Source: RUG12461 sp045661345
Lineage (GTDB): Bacteria; Bacillota; Clostridia; Lachnospirales; Lachnospiraceae
NCBI GenBank assembly: GCA_045661345.1
Contig: JAZRFM010000036.1
Span: 124,001-188,000, forward strand
Reading direction: 5' to 3'
DNA: 64,000 nt
Below the pieces are notes generated by a model that was not told the DNA's origin, made no database searches, and saw only the letters and a program-made list of their open reading frames with translations. Every line of letters starts with the position of its first letter. Position 1 is the first letter of the stretch. Shown here piece after piece: positions 50,937 to 61,100 of the stretch. The position numbers and the translations under genes were made by a program.

Positions 50937-52196
50937 TTAATTATTAAATATTTCCTTGATTTCTTCGTAACCCTGGTTTGTCAGTTGTTCCTTTTGGAAC
51001 TTCTTGTTTTTATTCATGCGTACAATCAGCACCTGATCTCCCCGTCCCCGGGCCGCCCTAGCTTCGGCAAAAACCGCCGGCAGCTTCTCTGCAGGATATC
51101 CCTTTTCGATAAGATATGCCGTCTTTTTGCCGCCCGAAGGTACCTGAAACCCGCTTTCCAGAAGCAGGAGAATGATCCGTTCAAACCCGATGGAAAAGCC
51201 GCATGCGGGGACATTCGTCCCGGTAAACTTTCCGATCATCTCGTCATACCGGCCGCCGCCGCCGCAGCTTCCGCCGAATTCCGGGATCGCGATCTCAAAG
51301 ATCGTCCCCGTATAATAACTCATGCCCCGTACCAGTGTCGGATCAAAAACGAGGGAAAAATCCGCTTCCTTTGCAGCCTCCACTGCGGCTGCAATCTCTT
51401 TCAGGTTGGATGCAATCACCGGGTCCAAGCGTTCCCCCAGCTTTTCCACCAGAAAATCCACGCCGGAGGCAACGTCATGCTTTTCGGAAAGTGCCTGAAA
51501 GAGTCCCGTGTAGGTCTCCACCGATTCCTTCCCGTAGCCAGCCTCCATCAGCTCTGCAGATACCCCTTGGAGCCCGATTTTATCAAGCTTATCCAGCACA
51601 ATGAAAATGCTGTCATACGCTTCCTCCGGGAAGCCGCTGTATCCTGCCATCGCTTTCAGAATCCGCCGTTCATTGATCCTGATCTCAAACCCTTTGAATC
51701 CCAGCCTTCCCAGCGTCGTCGTCGTCGCAAGAATCAGTTCGATCTCCGCAAGATTCCTGCTCTCGCCGAGAATGTCGATATCGCACTGGGTAAACTGGCG
51801 ATATCGTCCGCGCTGGGGACGGTCCGCACGCCACACGTTTCCGATCTGCAGCGCCTTGAAGGGATTCGGCAGCTCATTGGCGTGATTGGCATAAAACCTG
51901 GAAAGGGGCACCGTCAGGTCATATCGCATACCGTAATCCACCACATCCCGTTCTTCCTTTGCCTCCGCCAGATTCAGCTTCTCGCCGCGCTTCAGCACCT
52001 GAAAGATCAGCTTTTCGTTCTCACCGCCCTGCCGGTTCGACAAATTCTCAATGTTTTCCATACAGGGGGTCTCAATCGGCGTAAACCCAAACTGCCGATA
52101 GGTCTCCTTGATCACACCGGTCACATAGTCCCGGATCTCCATTTCCTGCGGCAGAATGTCCTTCATACCGTTTACGGGTTTTTTGGATAATCCCAT
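50937..52196 (-). CDS. hisS: Histidyl-tRNA synthetase
   Basis: The 419-residue class II synthetase begins MGLSKKPVNGMKDILPQEME. It shows motif 1 (FTPIETPCMENIE), motif 2 (RYDLTVPLSRFYANH and RADRPQRGRYRQFTQCDIDI), the histidine A motif VRGMSYYTGTIFEI, motif 3 CGFSIGFERIILLL and a C-terminal anticodon-binding domain. The start at 52196 is set by GGAGG seven bases upstream; eleven further in-frame codons upstream are not conserved. It precedes aspS, a common synthetase pair in Firmicutes. No T-box leader was seen. Confidence 0.93.
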   Translation of the reverse strand: MGLSKKPVNGMKDILPQEMEIRDYVTGVIKETYRQFGFTPIETPCMENIENLSNRQGGENEKLIFQVLKRGEKLNLAEAKEERDVVDYGMRYDLTVPLSRFYANHANELPNPFKALQIGNVWRADRPQRGRYRQFTQCDIDILGESRNLAEIELILATTTTLGRLGFKGFEIRINERRILKAMAGYSGFPEEAYDSIFIVLDKLDKIGLQGVSAELMEAGYGKESVETYTGLFQALSEKHDVASGVDFLVEKLGERLDPVIASNLKEIAAAVEAAKEADFSLVFDPTLVRGMSYYTGTIFEIAIPEFGGSCGGGGRYDEMIGKFTGTNVPACGFSIGFERIILLLLESGFQVPSGGKKTAYLIEKGYPAEKLPAVFAEARAARGRGDQVLIVRMNKNKKFQKEQLTNQGYEEIKEIFNN

Positions 52197-52225
52197 ATCT
52201 TGCCTCCGTCTGCTCCTTAAGCAGA

Positions 52226-53194
52226 TCAATAATTATTCAACTCGATCATTTCCGATTCGAAACGGCAGAAGCCGTTGCCGCCGCCCAAGCGGACATTGTA
52301 TTTCGCCTTGTCGGCTTTCCTCGCCAGATCATGATAAAGAATTCCCTGCTCCGGATAGATGCAGTACCCGACCGAAAGGGTGTACGCATAGGTACTGCCG
52401 TCATAGGACACCTCATGTGCCGCACGGGAGTATTTGCTCACCAGCTCCCGTACCTCATCGGACCGCCGGTTTTTGATCAGCACCAGAAATTCCTGCCCTG
52501 CATTACGGCTGATGATGGACTCCGTACCGAAAAACGCTCTCAGCTCTTCTGCGATGGACCGCAGTACCATATCGCCCGTATGATATCCGTTACATTCGTT
52601 AAATTCCTTGAATCTGTCCACCTCGATCAGCACCAGCGCCGCAGGCTCATCCGAATGATGGTTAAAGTAGTCCTTTGCATAGGCGTCTCCCGCATGACGG
52701 CTGAGGAGCTTCGTCAGCGGATCATATTCCGCATAGCGCCGCGCCATAGAGTGGGGATCATAAAGCTCGGAAATATCATTCATGAGAAACAGCGCACTGA
52801 CGACGCCGTTTTCTTCCGACAGCTCGCAGGACACAAGCATCCGCCTGGTATTTGAATCCTCTCCGCAGTCTCCGTCCACACAGAGAAACGTTTCCCCGTT
52901 GCGATAGGTCTCCAGCAGATGCTCCCGCAGAAAAATCGTATACAGATCGCCCTTCTGCTCCTTCGGTGCCATCAATTCCAGCAGCTTCTCCGCAAAAGCA
53001 TCATACTCCCTCTGCCGCGCTGCCAGACGAAGCCGCTCCGCAAGGTGTGTATACCCCACCCGCCCATTGGTCAGGTCAGCGATAAAGTATCCCGTCCTGC
53101 GCTTATATTCCGGAAAAGAAGGATATCCCAGATAATCCGCAAAGCTTTTCCCCGTAATGCGGTAGAGTGCATCCGTCGTAATCTCTTCCGGCAT
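52226..53194 (-). CDS. Degenerate GGDEF-domain protein
   Basis: The 322-residue protein has an N-terminal PAS-like region (about 1-140) and a C-terminal GGDEF fold introduced by YDPLTKLLSRHAGDAYAKDY, with DRFKEFNECNGYHTGDMVL. The active-site loop that should read GGDEF is AGQEF (in ISRNAGQEFLVLI), so c-di-GMP synthesis is doubtful; it may bind c-di-GMP or GTP instead. The start at 53194 follows AAAGGGACAAAC; an earlier ATG lies within the Shine-Dalgarno region. It heads the unit with hisS and aspS, with a good promoter in front. Confidence 0.8.
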   Translation of the reverse strand: MPEEITTDALYRITGKSFADYLGYPSFPEYKRRTGYFIADLTNGRVGYTHLAERLRLAARQREYDAFAEKLLELMAPKEQKGDLYTIFLREHLLETYRNGETFLCVDGDCGEDSNTRRMLVSCELSEENGVVSALFLMNDISELYDPHSMARRYAEYDPLTKLLSRHAGDAYAKDYFNHHSDEPAALVLIEVDRFKEFNECNGYHTGDMVLRSIAEELRAFFGTESIISRNAGQEFLVLIKNRRSDEVRELVSKYSRAAHEVSYDGSTYAYTLSVGYCIYPEQGILYHDLARKADKAKYNVRLGGGNGFCRFESEMIELNNY

Positions 53195-53238
53195 GTTTGT
53201 CCCTTTCTCCTCCATTTCAAACCCCCAAAAACAGTCTT

Positions 53239-53267
53239 ATTTTAGCGAATTCACACATTCCCGTCAA
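53239..53267 (-). promoter_or_regulatory. Promoter of the GGDEF-hisS-aspS unit
   Basis: On the minus strand TTGACG (53267-53262) and TAAAAT (53244-53239) are 17 bases apart, with a leader of about 40 bases before the GGDEF start codon. Confidence 0.7.
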
Positions 53268-53307
53268 CGACAGTTCTCCGGTCTTTGCCTGACCCTCGAA
53301 GGCTGTA

Positions 53308-54399
53308 TCAAAGCAGGATGGAGATCCGGCTCCCGCCGTCGTAGCAGTACTCCAGTCTGGCCGCCATTCTCTTTAAGATCGTGACCCCCAGCTCATCCTC
53401 TGCCTGACAGAAGGGATTGTATTCCCTGCCGCCGCAGGTCAGCTCGATCTCACATCTTCCGTCCGCCTCCGCATAGGATACATCCAGATGCATGGAAACC
53501 GGCTCTTCCGGCGCATAGCACTGCGCCATCATCTCATAGACCAGCTCCTCGCAGCAAAGCTGGAGGCGTCCGATCCGCTTATGACGCATGCCGTATTTTT
53601 CTCCAAAGATCAAAAGTCCGCCCTGCATTTTCATCAGGTCAAAATGCCGGCTGTGAATCTCAAAGGAAAAGAACTTGATTTTCTGGATAAAAGCAATCGT
53701 CTTTTCCCGTTTGGGATGCTCGAAAATCTCAACGGGCTTCCCCTGCTCATAGATGCCATGCTCCGCGAAAAAGAGCACCCGGTCCGCAAGCTCCCGTGCA
53801 AAGCTCATCTCATGGGTTACGATCAGCATGGCCAGATGCCGCTTTGACAGCATCCGGATCACGGCCAGCACCTCTCCCACCATCGTCGGATCCAGAGCGC
53901 TGGTGGGTTCGTCAAAAAGCAGCACCTTCGGATTCATCATGAGACTTCTGCAGATGGCGATCCGTTGCTGCTGCCCGCCGGAAAGCACCTCCGGAAAATC
54001 GTATACCCGCTCGGAAAGGCCAACCTGTGACAAAAGATCCCGCGCTTTTTCTTCTGCTTCATCCCGGGACATCCCGAGGATTTTCACCGGCGCCAGACAA
54101 AGATTGTCCATCACGTTCAGATGGGCAAACAGGTGAAACTTCTGATAGACCATCCCCATGCTGCGGCGGATCCTGTCCACGTCAGCTCCCTTCGCGGTGA
54201 TCTCCTGCCCGTCGATCCAGATCTGTCCGCTGTCCGGTATCGTCAGAAGCTCCAGCGAGCGTAAAAAGACACTTTTCCCGCAGCCGGATTCTCCGATGAT
54301 GGCGATCCGCTCCCCCTCCGCAACCGTGAGATCCACATTCCGGAGCACCTGCCGTTCCCCGAAGGATTTACAGAGTCCTTTTACCTCAATCAGCGCCAT
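53308..54399 (-). CDS. Amino-acid-type ABC transporter ATPase fused to a degenerate GHKL (RsbW-like) domain
   Basis: The 363-residue protein has two parts. Residues 1-240 are a GlnQ-type ATPase: Walker A GESGCGKS, Q-loop VYQKFHLF, signature LSGGQQQR, Walker B VLLFDEPTSALD and switch His in THEMSFA. Residues about 245-363 are extra, resembling an anti-sigma-type HATPase_c domain. RLQLCCEELVYEMM sits at the N-box, GGREYNPF at the G1 box and LGVTILKRMAARLEY at the G2 box. The key N-box Asn and G1 Asp are changed, so ATP binding there is doubtful. It overlaps the permease gene by 14 bases. The same extra domain, better preserved, ends the nearby MATE protein. Confidence 0.82.
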   Translation of the reverse strand: MALIEVKGLCKSFGERQVLRNVDLTVAEGERIAIIGESGCGKSVFLRSLELLTIPDSGQIWIDGQEITAKGADVDRIRRSMGMVYQKFHLFAHLNVMDNLCLAPVKILGMSRDEAEEKARDLLSQVGLSERVYDFPEVLSGGQQQRIAICRSLMMNPKVLLFDEPTSALDPTMVGEVLAVIRMLSKRHLAMLIVTHEMSFARELADRVLFFAEHGIYEQGKPVEIFEHPKREKTIAFIQKIKFFSFEIHSRHFDLMKMQGGLLIFGEKYGMRHKRIGRLQLCCEELVYEMMAQCYAPEEPVSMHLDVSYAEADGRCEIELTCGGREYNPFCQAEDELGVTILKRMAARLEYCYDGGSRISILL

Positions 54400-55063
54400 G
54401 GCGGACTCCTTTCTTCAGGTTCGTCAGGGCAAAAATCCCGTAAACCAGATAAGACAGCCCGAGATAAAGAAGCATGCCGATGGTGATCGTAAGAAACGGC
54501 TGCATCGTCCGGGCAGCCGTATTATTGATCACGCGTGTCAGGTCTGTAATGGAGATATAGCCCACCACACTGGTCCACTGAATCAGATTGACGATCAGGG
54601 ACTGATATACCGGCTTTGCGATGGTGAGAATCTGGGGGAGCGCCACCAGACGGAACGCATCTCTTCTCCCGAAGCCCAGGGTCCGCGCCGCCTCCACCTG
54701 TCCGGCATCCACGGCCTGTGCGGATGCACGCAAAAGCTCCGCCACATGTGCGGAAAGATTCAGCGAAAAGGTCATGATCGCCACAAGAACCGGTGCAAAG
54801 CCCGCCCGGGCAAAAACACCGTAGTACAGCAAAAGGAGCAGCATCAGGACGGGTGTGCCGCGTAGAATTGCAATGTAGACGGACGCAACCGTATTGACCA
54901 CCTTATTCTTTCTGGTGCGCAAAAAGCAGACCACTCCACCAAGGAGTGTCCCGAACAGAAGGGAAAGAGCCGTGATCTCCAGTGTCACAAGCAGACCGGA
55001 CAAAATCGTCCGGTAGGAATTCCCCTCCACCAAAACTTTGTACAACTGTTCCTGAAATGACAT
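54386..55063 (-). CDS. Polar amino-acid ABC transporter permease
   Basis: The 225-residue permease of the HisMQ family has about five membrane helices. The helix LSGLLVTLEITALSLLFGTLLGGVV opens the fold, AILRGTPVLMLLLLLYYGVF is the typical permease start region, and the EAA loop EAARTLGFGRRDAFRLVALPQ binds the ATPase. It forms a homodimeric channel for an amino acid or related solute. It overlaps the substrate-binding gene by one base and the ATPase gene by 14 bases. Confidence 0.88.
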   Translation of the reverse strand: MSFQEQLYKVLVEGNSYRTILSGLLVTLEITALSLLFGTLLGGVVCFLRTRKNKVVNTVASVYIAILRGTPVLMLLLLLYYGVFARAGFAPVLVAIMTFSLNLSAHVAELLRASAQAVDAGQVEAARTLGFGRRDAFRLVALPQILTIAKPVYQSLIVNLIQWTSVVGYISITDLTRVINNTAARTMQPFLTITIGMLLYLGLSYLVYGIFALTNLKKGVRHGAD

Positions 55064-56256
55064 TACTGCGCAGCTTCCTCCATGATCTCCTGCTGCTTTG
55101 CCTTCGTCAGCACATTCGTGATCAGATCGGAGTAATAGGACTGTGTCGTAATGGTTCGATCCGGAATGTCCAGTTTTCCGTAGCTTGCAAAGTCCAGAAT
55201 ACTGTCAATATAGCTCATGCATGCCAGCTCTTCCTCCGTCATGCTCTGCTGTAAGTCTTCTTTCCGCTGTTTTTTCTCTTCCTCCGTGGCATTAGAAAGC
55301 TCCTCCGCCGCGTCAGAGGTTCTTGTCCAGAAAACCGCATCCACGTTCCCGCTGGAAAGCGCCGTGGCACGTCCGATACTGTCCACGACAACAAGCTCTA
55401 TGTTTTTTCCGATCCGTTTCCCGATCTCTGCCAGCACTGCCGTATTGAATCCCGCCGGATTGCCGTCTGCGGAGACATAGTCCATGGGCGGCAGCGCACC
55501 GGTGACTGCTACCCGGATCGTATCCGCGCCGTCGATCTTTTCCATTTCCACCGGCTGGGGGGTCTCCCCGTTGATGACATTGGTAATCTGTTCCCTGATC
55601 AGACGGTCCATGGTGCCGTCCACCTTCATATCGGAAATCGCGGCATTGAAAAGATCCCGCAAATCCGTCCTGTCCTCCATCATGAGAAAAGAGAAGTCGT
55701 TTCCGAGAATCCCCTGAAACATCAGATCCGCAAAGGTGTTGCGTTCCTTGTTCATGTCATACATATAAAGGGTGACAAGACCGCTGTCCAAAGAGCACAG
55801 ATAATCCCCCACACTCTTGTAGCAGTTCATGTAGTCAATCTCCCCGGCATTCAGAGCCATCTGCATTTCCGTCAGGGAATCATAAAATTTGATCTCGACC
55901 TGCCCGTTCTGCATGCTTCCCATCACATCAAACTGAAAAGGAAACCACACGTATCCCTCCTTCGAAAGAAGAGATAAAGCCGTCGCCCGTGTCAGGCTGT
56001 AGGTGCCCATTCCCTCCGGCGTCATATTGAGCATCGACAGCATCCCGATCCTGGAAACTCTCGCCCCCACCTGTGTCGGGTCATATTTCAGCGGGATCTG
56101 CGGTTCGTCCGCCGGATCCGGCTGCTTCGGCATTTCCTCCCCCTGCTGCTCCGTATCCTGTTGTACAGCCGCTGCCGCCTCTTTTTCTCCGCAGCCGGAC
56201 AGCATCAACAGCCCCAGCCCTGCGGCAAGCAGCGCCGCCATGATTCTTTTTTTCAT
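55063..56256 (-). CDS. Solute-binding lipoprotein with tandem SBP-like halves
   Basis: The 397-residue lipoprotein begins MKKRIMAALLAAGLGLLMLSG with Cys after the signal (LMLSGCGEK), so it is anchored outside the membrane. Two type-3 solute-binding-like segments follow. The second (from about residue 230) is the clearest: IRVAVTGALPPMDYVSADGN, PAGFNTAVLAEIGKRIGK and GNVDAVFWTR. The first (about 50-215) has SLTEMQMALNAGEIDYMNCY. The pair may form one closed protein or two ligand sites. The start at 56256 follows GGGAGGAG. The ligand is unknown; the family takes up polar amino acids. Confidence 0.8.
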   Translation of the reverse strand: MKKRIMAALLAAGLGLLMLSGCGEKEAAAAVQQDTEQQGEEMPKQPDPADEPQIPLKYDPTQVGARVSRIGMLSMLNMTPEGMGTYSLTRATALSLLSKEGYVWFPFQFDVMGSMQNGQVEIKFYDSLTEMQMALNAGEIDYMNCYKSVGDYLCSLDSGLVTLYMYDMNKERNTFADLMFQGILGNDFSFLMMEDRTDLRDLFNAAISDMKVDGTMDRLIREQITNVINGETPQPVEMEKIDGADTIRVAVTGALPPMDYVSADGNPAGFNTAVLAEIGKRIGKNIELVVVDSIGRATALSSGNVDAVFWTRTSDAAEELSNATEEEKKQRKEDLQQSMTEEELACMSYIDSILDFASYGKLDIPDRTITTQSYYSDLITNVLTKAKQQEIMEEAAQ

Positions 56257-56306
56257 CAGAGTACTCCTCCCTGTCCTCTCTATCATACCCGAAATGAGCC
56301 GCAAGC

Positions 56307-58091
56307 TCAAATTCTGATATTCAATACGTTACACCCCAGGATATACTGGTAATTGACATCCTTTGCCATCCCGGTCACAATCCTTATTCCAATATTGGCA
56401 GTCCTGTCGGCCTGATTGGCAAGCCGGAACCTGGTCAGCGGGTCAAACGCCCTGCAGTCATCCTTGAAACAAAGAATCACATCCTCCTTCTTGTGGATGA
56501 CACGAACAAGCGCATTATGCGTCTTTTTGTCCGTCCGGAAGCCGTGTTTCACCACATTTCCCGCTATTTCCTCCATGCACAGGCTGGCATGGAGCGATCG
56601 TTTTTCGTCAATCCCCTGTTCCAGGCAAAACTGCTGAACCTCCTCGGAAAGACCGGTCACATCCTCCATCCCCTGAATGGCATAATCCAGCCTTTCGGTT
56701 TCCTTCACGCCGAACTCCGGCGGGATGACCATGAGCTCCTCCATGTTCCGCGGCATCCCCTTATTCCTGATGATCGCATACACCAAAATCACAAGGTTCG
56801 TCACGACACCGTTCAGCACATTCGCGATATAAACCCCGTTTATACCAAGAACGGGGGTCAAAAGCGCCGAAAACAAAGCAACACAGCCCACACCGTCCAG
56901 AACCGCCATGATATGTACAAATCCCTGCTTGTTCGAAGCGAGCGCATAGCAGACGAAATGCATGCAGATCACGGAAAACGGCATACATAACGGCAGGATG
57001 CGAAAGGCCCAGACCGTCATGTCGTAGACGCTGTCCGCGGGAACTCTGAAAAAGATCCGGGTGAAGGGCTCTGCCAGGAGGATCAGCCCCGCAGATATGG
57101 CACACATCAGCGGCAGAAAGCGGAATAAGGCTGTTCTCATTACATCCGTCAATGTCTTTCTGTCTTCTTCACCGACGCCGATGCTGATCATCATCCGTGA
57201 AACAGCCTGCATCCCCGTCGGGATTGCCCAAAAGAGTGACATCAGGGAATTAGAGGCTGCAAAGGCGGAAATACCCGCGCTTCCGACATATGCGGTAATG
57301 AGTCCGTTTACGATAAATCCGCGCAAAGACCAATATGCGTTGTTGACGGCTCCCGTCGCACCGATTTTTACGATAGCAAGGGTCTCCCCCCATTCCAGGT
57401 TCCTTCGCGTCAGCTTCAGCTCCGACTTCCCGGAGATATAATAAAGCGCCATAGGCACTAAAAACACCCACATGCCGATGGAATTCGACAGCGCCAGACC
57501 AAGGGTCCCCATGGAAAGCACACCCACAAGCAGCGCATTCATTACCAGGTTGCTCCCGATATACAGAAGGCTCATGACGATGATCCTTCTCATCTTGTGT
57601 TCCAGAGAAAGAAAAGAGGCCAGCTGTGTACCCAGCAAAAAGGGAATGATCCCGAGAGCCTGCCCGATCATATAGGGTCCTAGCTCCGCGATCGCTTCCG
57701 GATCGGGGGTAATGACACGGGTCAGTCCTAGAACCGGAATCAGAATCACGACCCCGGTGGCGATGACCGACACGATCCCGGAAATGACTATGTCCAATGT
57801 GAAAACATTTCGCATTTTCCCGATCTCATGTTCTCCGATATACTTCCCGCACAGAATGGTGGACCCTGTCATCAACATGGCGCTGACCGCCGAGATCAGC
57901 AGGTTGATGGGTGTATAATAGCCCACAGCGCTCATGGCCTGATCGCCGATATAATTGCTGGCAAAAAAGCTGGAGACAAGCCCGCTCACCGAGCTGATGG
58001 AGGCAAGCAGAATCTGCGCCGGAAGCAGTATAAACATCACCTTCGCGGTCAGTTTCCTGCGATAACCTGACTCAAGTGCTTCAATTTTCAC
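56307..58091 (-). CDS. MATE-family transporter fused to an RsbW-like GHKL ATPase domain
   Basis: Residues 1-445 form a 12-helix MATE exporter (LLISAVSAMLMTGSTILCGK, IGQALGIIPFLLGTQLASFL, FWAIPTGMQAVSRMMISIGVG). Residues about 470-594 form an anti-sigma-type HATPase_c domain with the N-box SLCMEEIAGNVVKHGF (Asn present), G1 FKDDCRAFDP and G2 NIGIRIVTGMAKDV. This predicts nucleotide-binding, perhaps kinase-like signalling tied to efflux. The start is GTG at 58091 after AAAGGA. It is followed by the ABC operon, whose ATPase has a related tail. The cargo is unknown. Confidence 0.82.
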   Translation of the reverse strand: MKIEALESGYRRKLTAKVMFILLPAQILLASISSVSGLVSSFFASNYIGDQAMSAVGYYTPINLLISAVSAMLMTGSTILCGKYIGEHEIGKMRNVFTLDIVISGIVSVIATGVVILIPVLGLTRVITPDPEAIAELGPYMIGQALGIIPFLLGTQLASFLSLEHKMRRIIVMSLLYIGSNLVMNALLVGVLSMGTLGLALSNSIGMWVFLVPMALYYISGKSELKLTRRNLEWGETLAIVKIGATGAVNNAYWSLRGFIVNGLITAYVGSAGISAFAASNSLMSLFWAIPTGMQAVSRMMISIGVGEEDRKTLTDVMRTALFRFLPLMCAISAGLILLAEPFTRIFFRVPADSVYDMTVWAFRILPLCMPFSVICMHFVCYALASNKQGFVHIMAVLDGVGCVALFSALLTPVLGINGVYIANVLNGVVTNLVILVYAIIRNKGMPRNMEELMVIPPEFGVKETERLDYAIQGMEDVTGLSEEVQQFCLEQGIDEKRSLHASLCMEEIAGNVVKHGFRTDKKTHNALVRVIHKKEDVILCFKDDCRAFDPLTRFRLANQADRTANIGIRIVTGMAKDVNYQYILGCNVLNIRI

Positions 58092-58127
58092 TGCGATGGT
58101 TCCTTTCTCCTGACAATTCCCATCTCA

Positions 58128-61100
58128 TCAACTCATGGTGCCATTCAGCGCGTTCCGTCTATCCGCAGCGCCGGACTTCATGGAGTCAAGGGACATGTCG
58201 ATCCTCTCCCGACTCATGCCGGAAAGAAAGCTTCCGAGACTGTTCTCCGGAGACTCCGTATTCACGCCGCAGAGCCGGGCATACCTTTGCAGGTTGTCTG
58301 CGAAGTTTTTGTAAAACTCCCTTTGCGCTGCGGATCCGATATACTTTTTGAGTTCTTTCAGCTGTGCTTTTACGCTGCTTTTCTGCTCTTCGGTCCTGAG
58401 CTTCGGGAGCAGGCGCTCCCTGTCCTGTTCCGCGAATGTAATCCTCCGACCCAGCATGACCATGTCAACTTCCGCTTTTTGCTGGTCCTCCTGCGTGATC
58501 TGCTGATTTTGGATGCGGTTTCTGGTGTCCTTCGTGATGCTTTGGCTCTGTTCCTGAAGGTTCTCAATGGTCTCCGTCAACGTAAGATACTCTTCGGATT
58601 CCGGCGCCTGATTTTCCCTGTCCTGTGCCGTCTCGACAAAGCCATCCTTGAAGAGGTCCGGTATGATGGTGGGCAGCAGCGCGCAGACTGCCATCTTTTT
58701 CGCATCAAGATACAGCTCTTCCGAAAAGTTCTTTGCCAGATAATCCTCGGAAGAAAGATCCTGCCCGGAGGAAGCCGAAATGTTCTGATTTTTCCTGAAT
58801 ACTTTCAGAAATTCTTCCAGGTGGTTCTCCGCCAGCAGATAATTCATCTGCCGCACGGCGTTTCCGGAAAACAGATCCACAAGATCCAGCATTTCTTTGT
58901 TCCGGTTTCCGGATTCCCGATCCTTCTGCAGCTTTTCCCGGTAAGCCTGTTCCGGAAGGAGATATGCGATATCTCCCATACTGAAGCGGTTGTCCAGTTT
59001 CTTCACCTTCTTTTTGGCCGGCTTTCTCTGTTCCGTTTCCTTTTCCTGAAGGGTGATGGCATTTTCCATGCCGGAGAGTACCATCTGATTGTCCTTCACC
59101 TGCTGCGTGAAACCGGCAGTCCGAAAGGCATCCTTCGTTATCTCCGGCTTTTTCCTCAGCCAGTGTTCGACCTCAAAGGGTCTGTATTTCTGAATGGCGC
59201 TGACAGCTGCAACTGCCGTCCTTTGCCGCGCATAGATCTTTTGGATCTCCGCCGTATTCTCCCGGAACTGCTCATCGGCTTTTGCCATATTCGTCCGGGA
59301 TTGCTTCGCGAACTCCTTCGTTTTCTTCTCCTCCGTAAGGTTTTCATACTCTTCTCCGGAAAGTCCGAAGGTACGCGCTCCGTTTTGATCCACACCGTAC
59401 TTCGCCGCAAAGTTCATTACCAGTTGATAAACCTGATCCGACAGATTGCCGTAGAAGGTTCCGAACCGCTCATTCACTTTTTTCAGCAGCTCCTTGTGTT
59501 TGCCCAGAGCCGCCTGTACAGCCTCCCTGTCGTTCTGATAAAGCTGCTCATAGGCCTTCAGCTTCTGTACCATAAAATACATGTACCGGAAATTGCCGGG
59601 CTTCTTCAGGTATTCTTCCGTCAGCATGTTTTCCGTGATGTCAAGCTCCATCACATCGGTAGAGACCTGCAGGATAAAGTCGCCCTTGGATTTGGGATCC
59701 ATATACAGGGTTGTTTTATTCATATTGTCAGACTGGTTTGTAATATCCACCATGCGCTCCGCCATCCCGGAAGTGTTGCGGTGCACAATACGCAGCAGAT
59801 GCATGAACTGCTCGGGATCAATCCCCTTCTGCTCCAGCTCGGGGAATAAGGTGAGCCGCATTTTCAGGTTGACGGAGTTATGCACCGCGGAGTGGGTCTC
59901 CTCCATGGAATCCATGATCTCCAGTGCCACATTGGTATCCGCTTGGGATTCCTTCACTCCCAGCATTTTGCTCCGTTCATTCATGTATCGTCTGGAATCC
60001 TGCCGTACCTTCCATTGCAGGTAATCCTCGATCTTTTTGGGATCCTTCTGCATCTCTTTTGCCACATTCCGGGCTTCTTCGGTGAGGCCTCCGGTGAACA
60101 GCCCAAACAGGATGCCGGTCTTATTTTCGGCTTTTTTCAGCGCGTTCTCCCACGACTCTTTGTCCCCGGCAAAAGACAGATCTTTGGAATCCTTGTCCGT
60201 ATAGAGGAACCTGTACAGCTCCTCCGTGGGGCTCTTGGCATCAAAGAGCATCTTTTTACTGTCCGATCCCAGCAGTGTATCAAGATCCCGGAATTTTTTG
60301 AGCTGCATGGTCAGGTTGTGATCCAGAAAATCCTCCGCCAGATCATCGGTAAACTCCTTCGCCTGGTTAATGATTTTCATGCCCTTGTTCGCAAGTGTAA
60401 GCTCTTCATTGATCTGGTCCAATGTATCAGTCTGGTTAGCCCCGGTTTTTCTTGCTTCCTTCTTCGCATTTCTTTTATCCTGCAGGGTCTTAGCTGTCTC
60501 CTGGTACTGCTTTGCCAGTTCGTTTTCCGGCATCAGCTGCAGCTCCATCTGGATCAGATTGTGCCGATGGTAGATCGTCCCGGTTTCATAATTCACGCTG
60601 TTGGCGCTGAAGACGGAGAACAGGAGATGCTGCAGCTGACCGGACAGCTGAAGCATCACGTCGGCAGCCTGACCGACTTCGTCCCTGTTTTTCCCGGACA
60701 GCCCATCCATCATCTGGTCAAACGCTTTCTGGGAACTGATCATCCTCCCGAAATCCCGGATGGTCAGGATGGTTTTTGCAAAATCATCAAAGTGATTGCG
60801 GATGTAATCCCTGGTAAAAAACTCCGGCGTCAGTTTTTGGCGGAACTCCAGTAGAGTAACACCCATGTTCGCATAGAAGGTACGCGTAACCTCTGCCTTT
60901 TCCTCCTCATCCTCCACATTCTTTAAGGAGTTATCCAGCATCTCCTGCAGAAGATTCCTGTTAAGTCCCCTGCCATAGTGCTTTTGCAGCTCCGCATACT
61001 GATCCTCGAAGAAAAGGGCGTCATCCGCGCGCATCAGGAGTTTTTTACGATCTGTGGCATCCTCCAGCTTCACAAAAGTTTTCAGCGCTTTATTCAGCCT

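Noticed and set aside
50897..53307. T-box leader for aspS or hisS
   Set aside because: Gaps between the genes are 30-40 bases and the leader before the GGDEF gene is about 40 bases; no T-box sequence or antiterminator was found.
58287..59849. A 520-codon open frame opposite the giant protein gene
   Set aside because: Leu/Phe/Arg-rich shadow of the minus-strand gene, without motif or start signal. The minus strand is open for 1820 codons.
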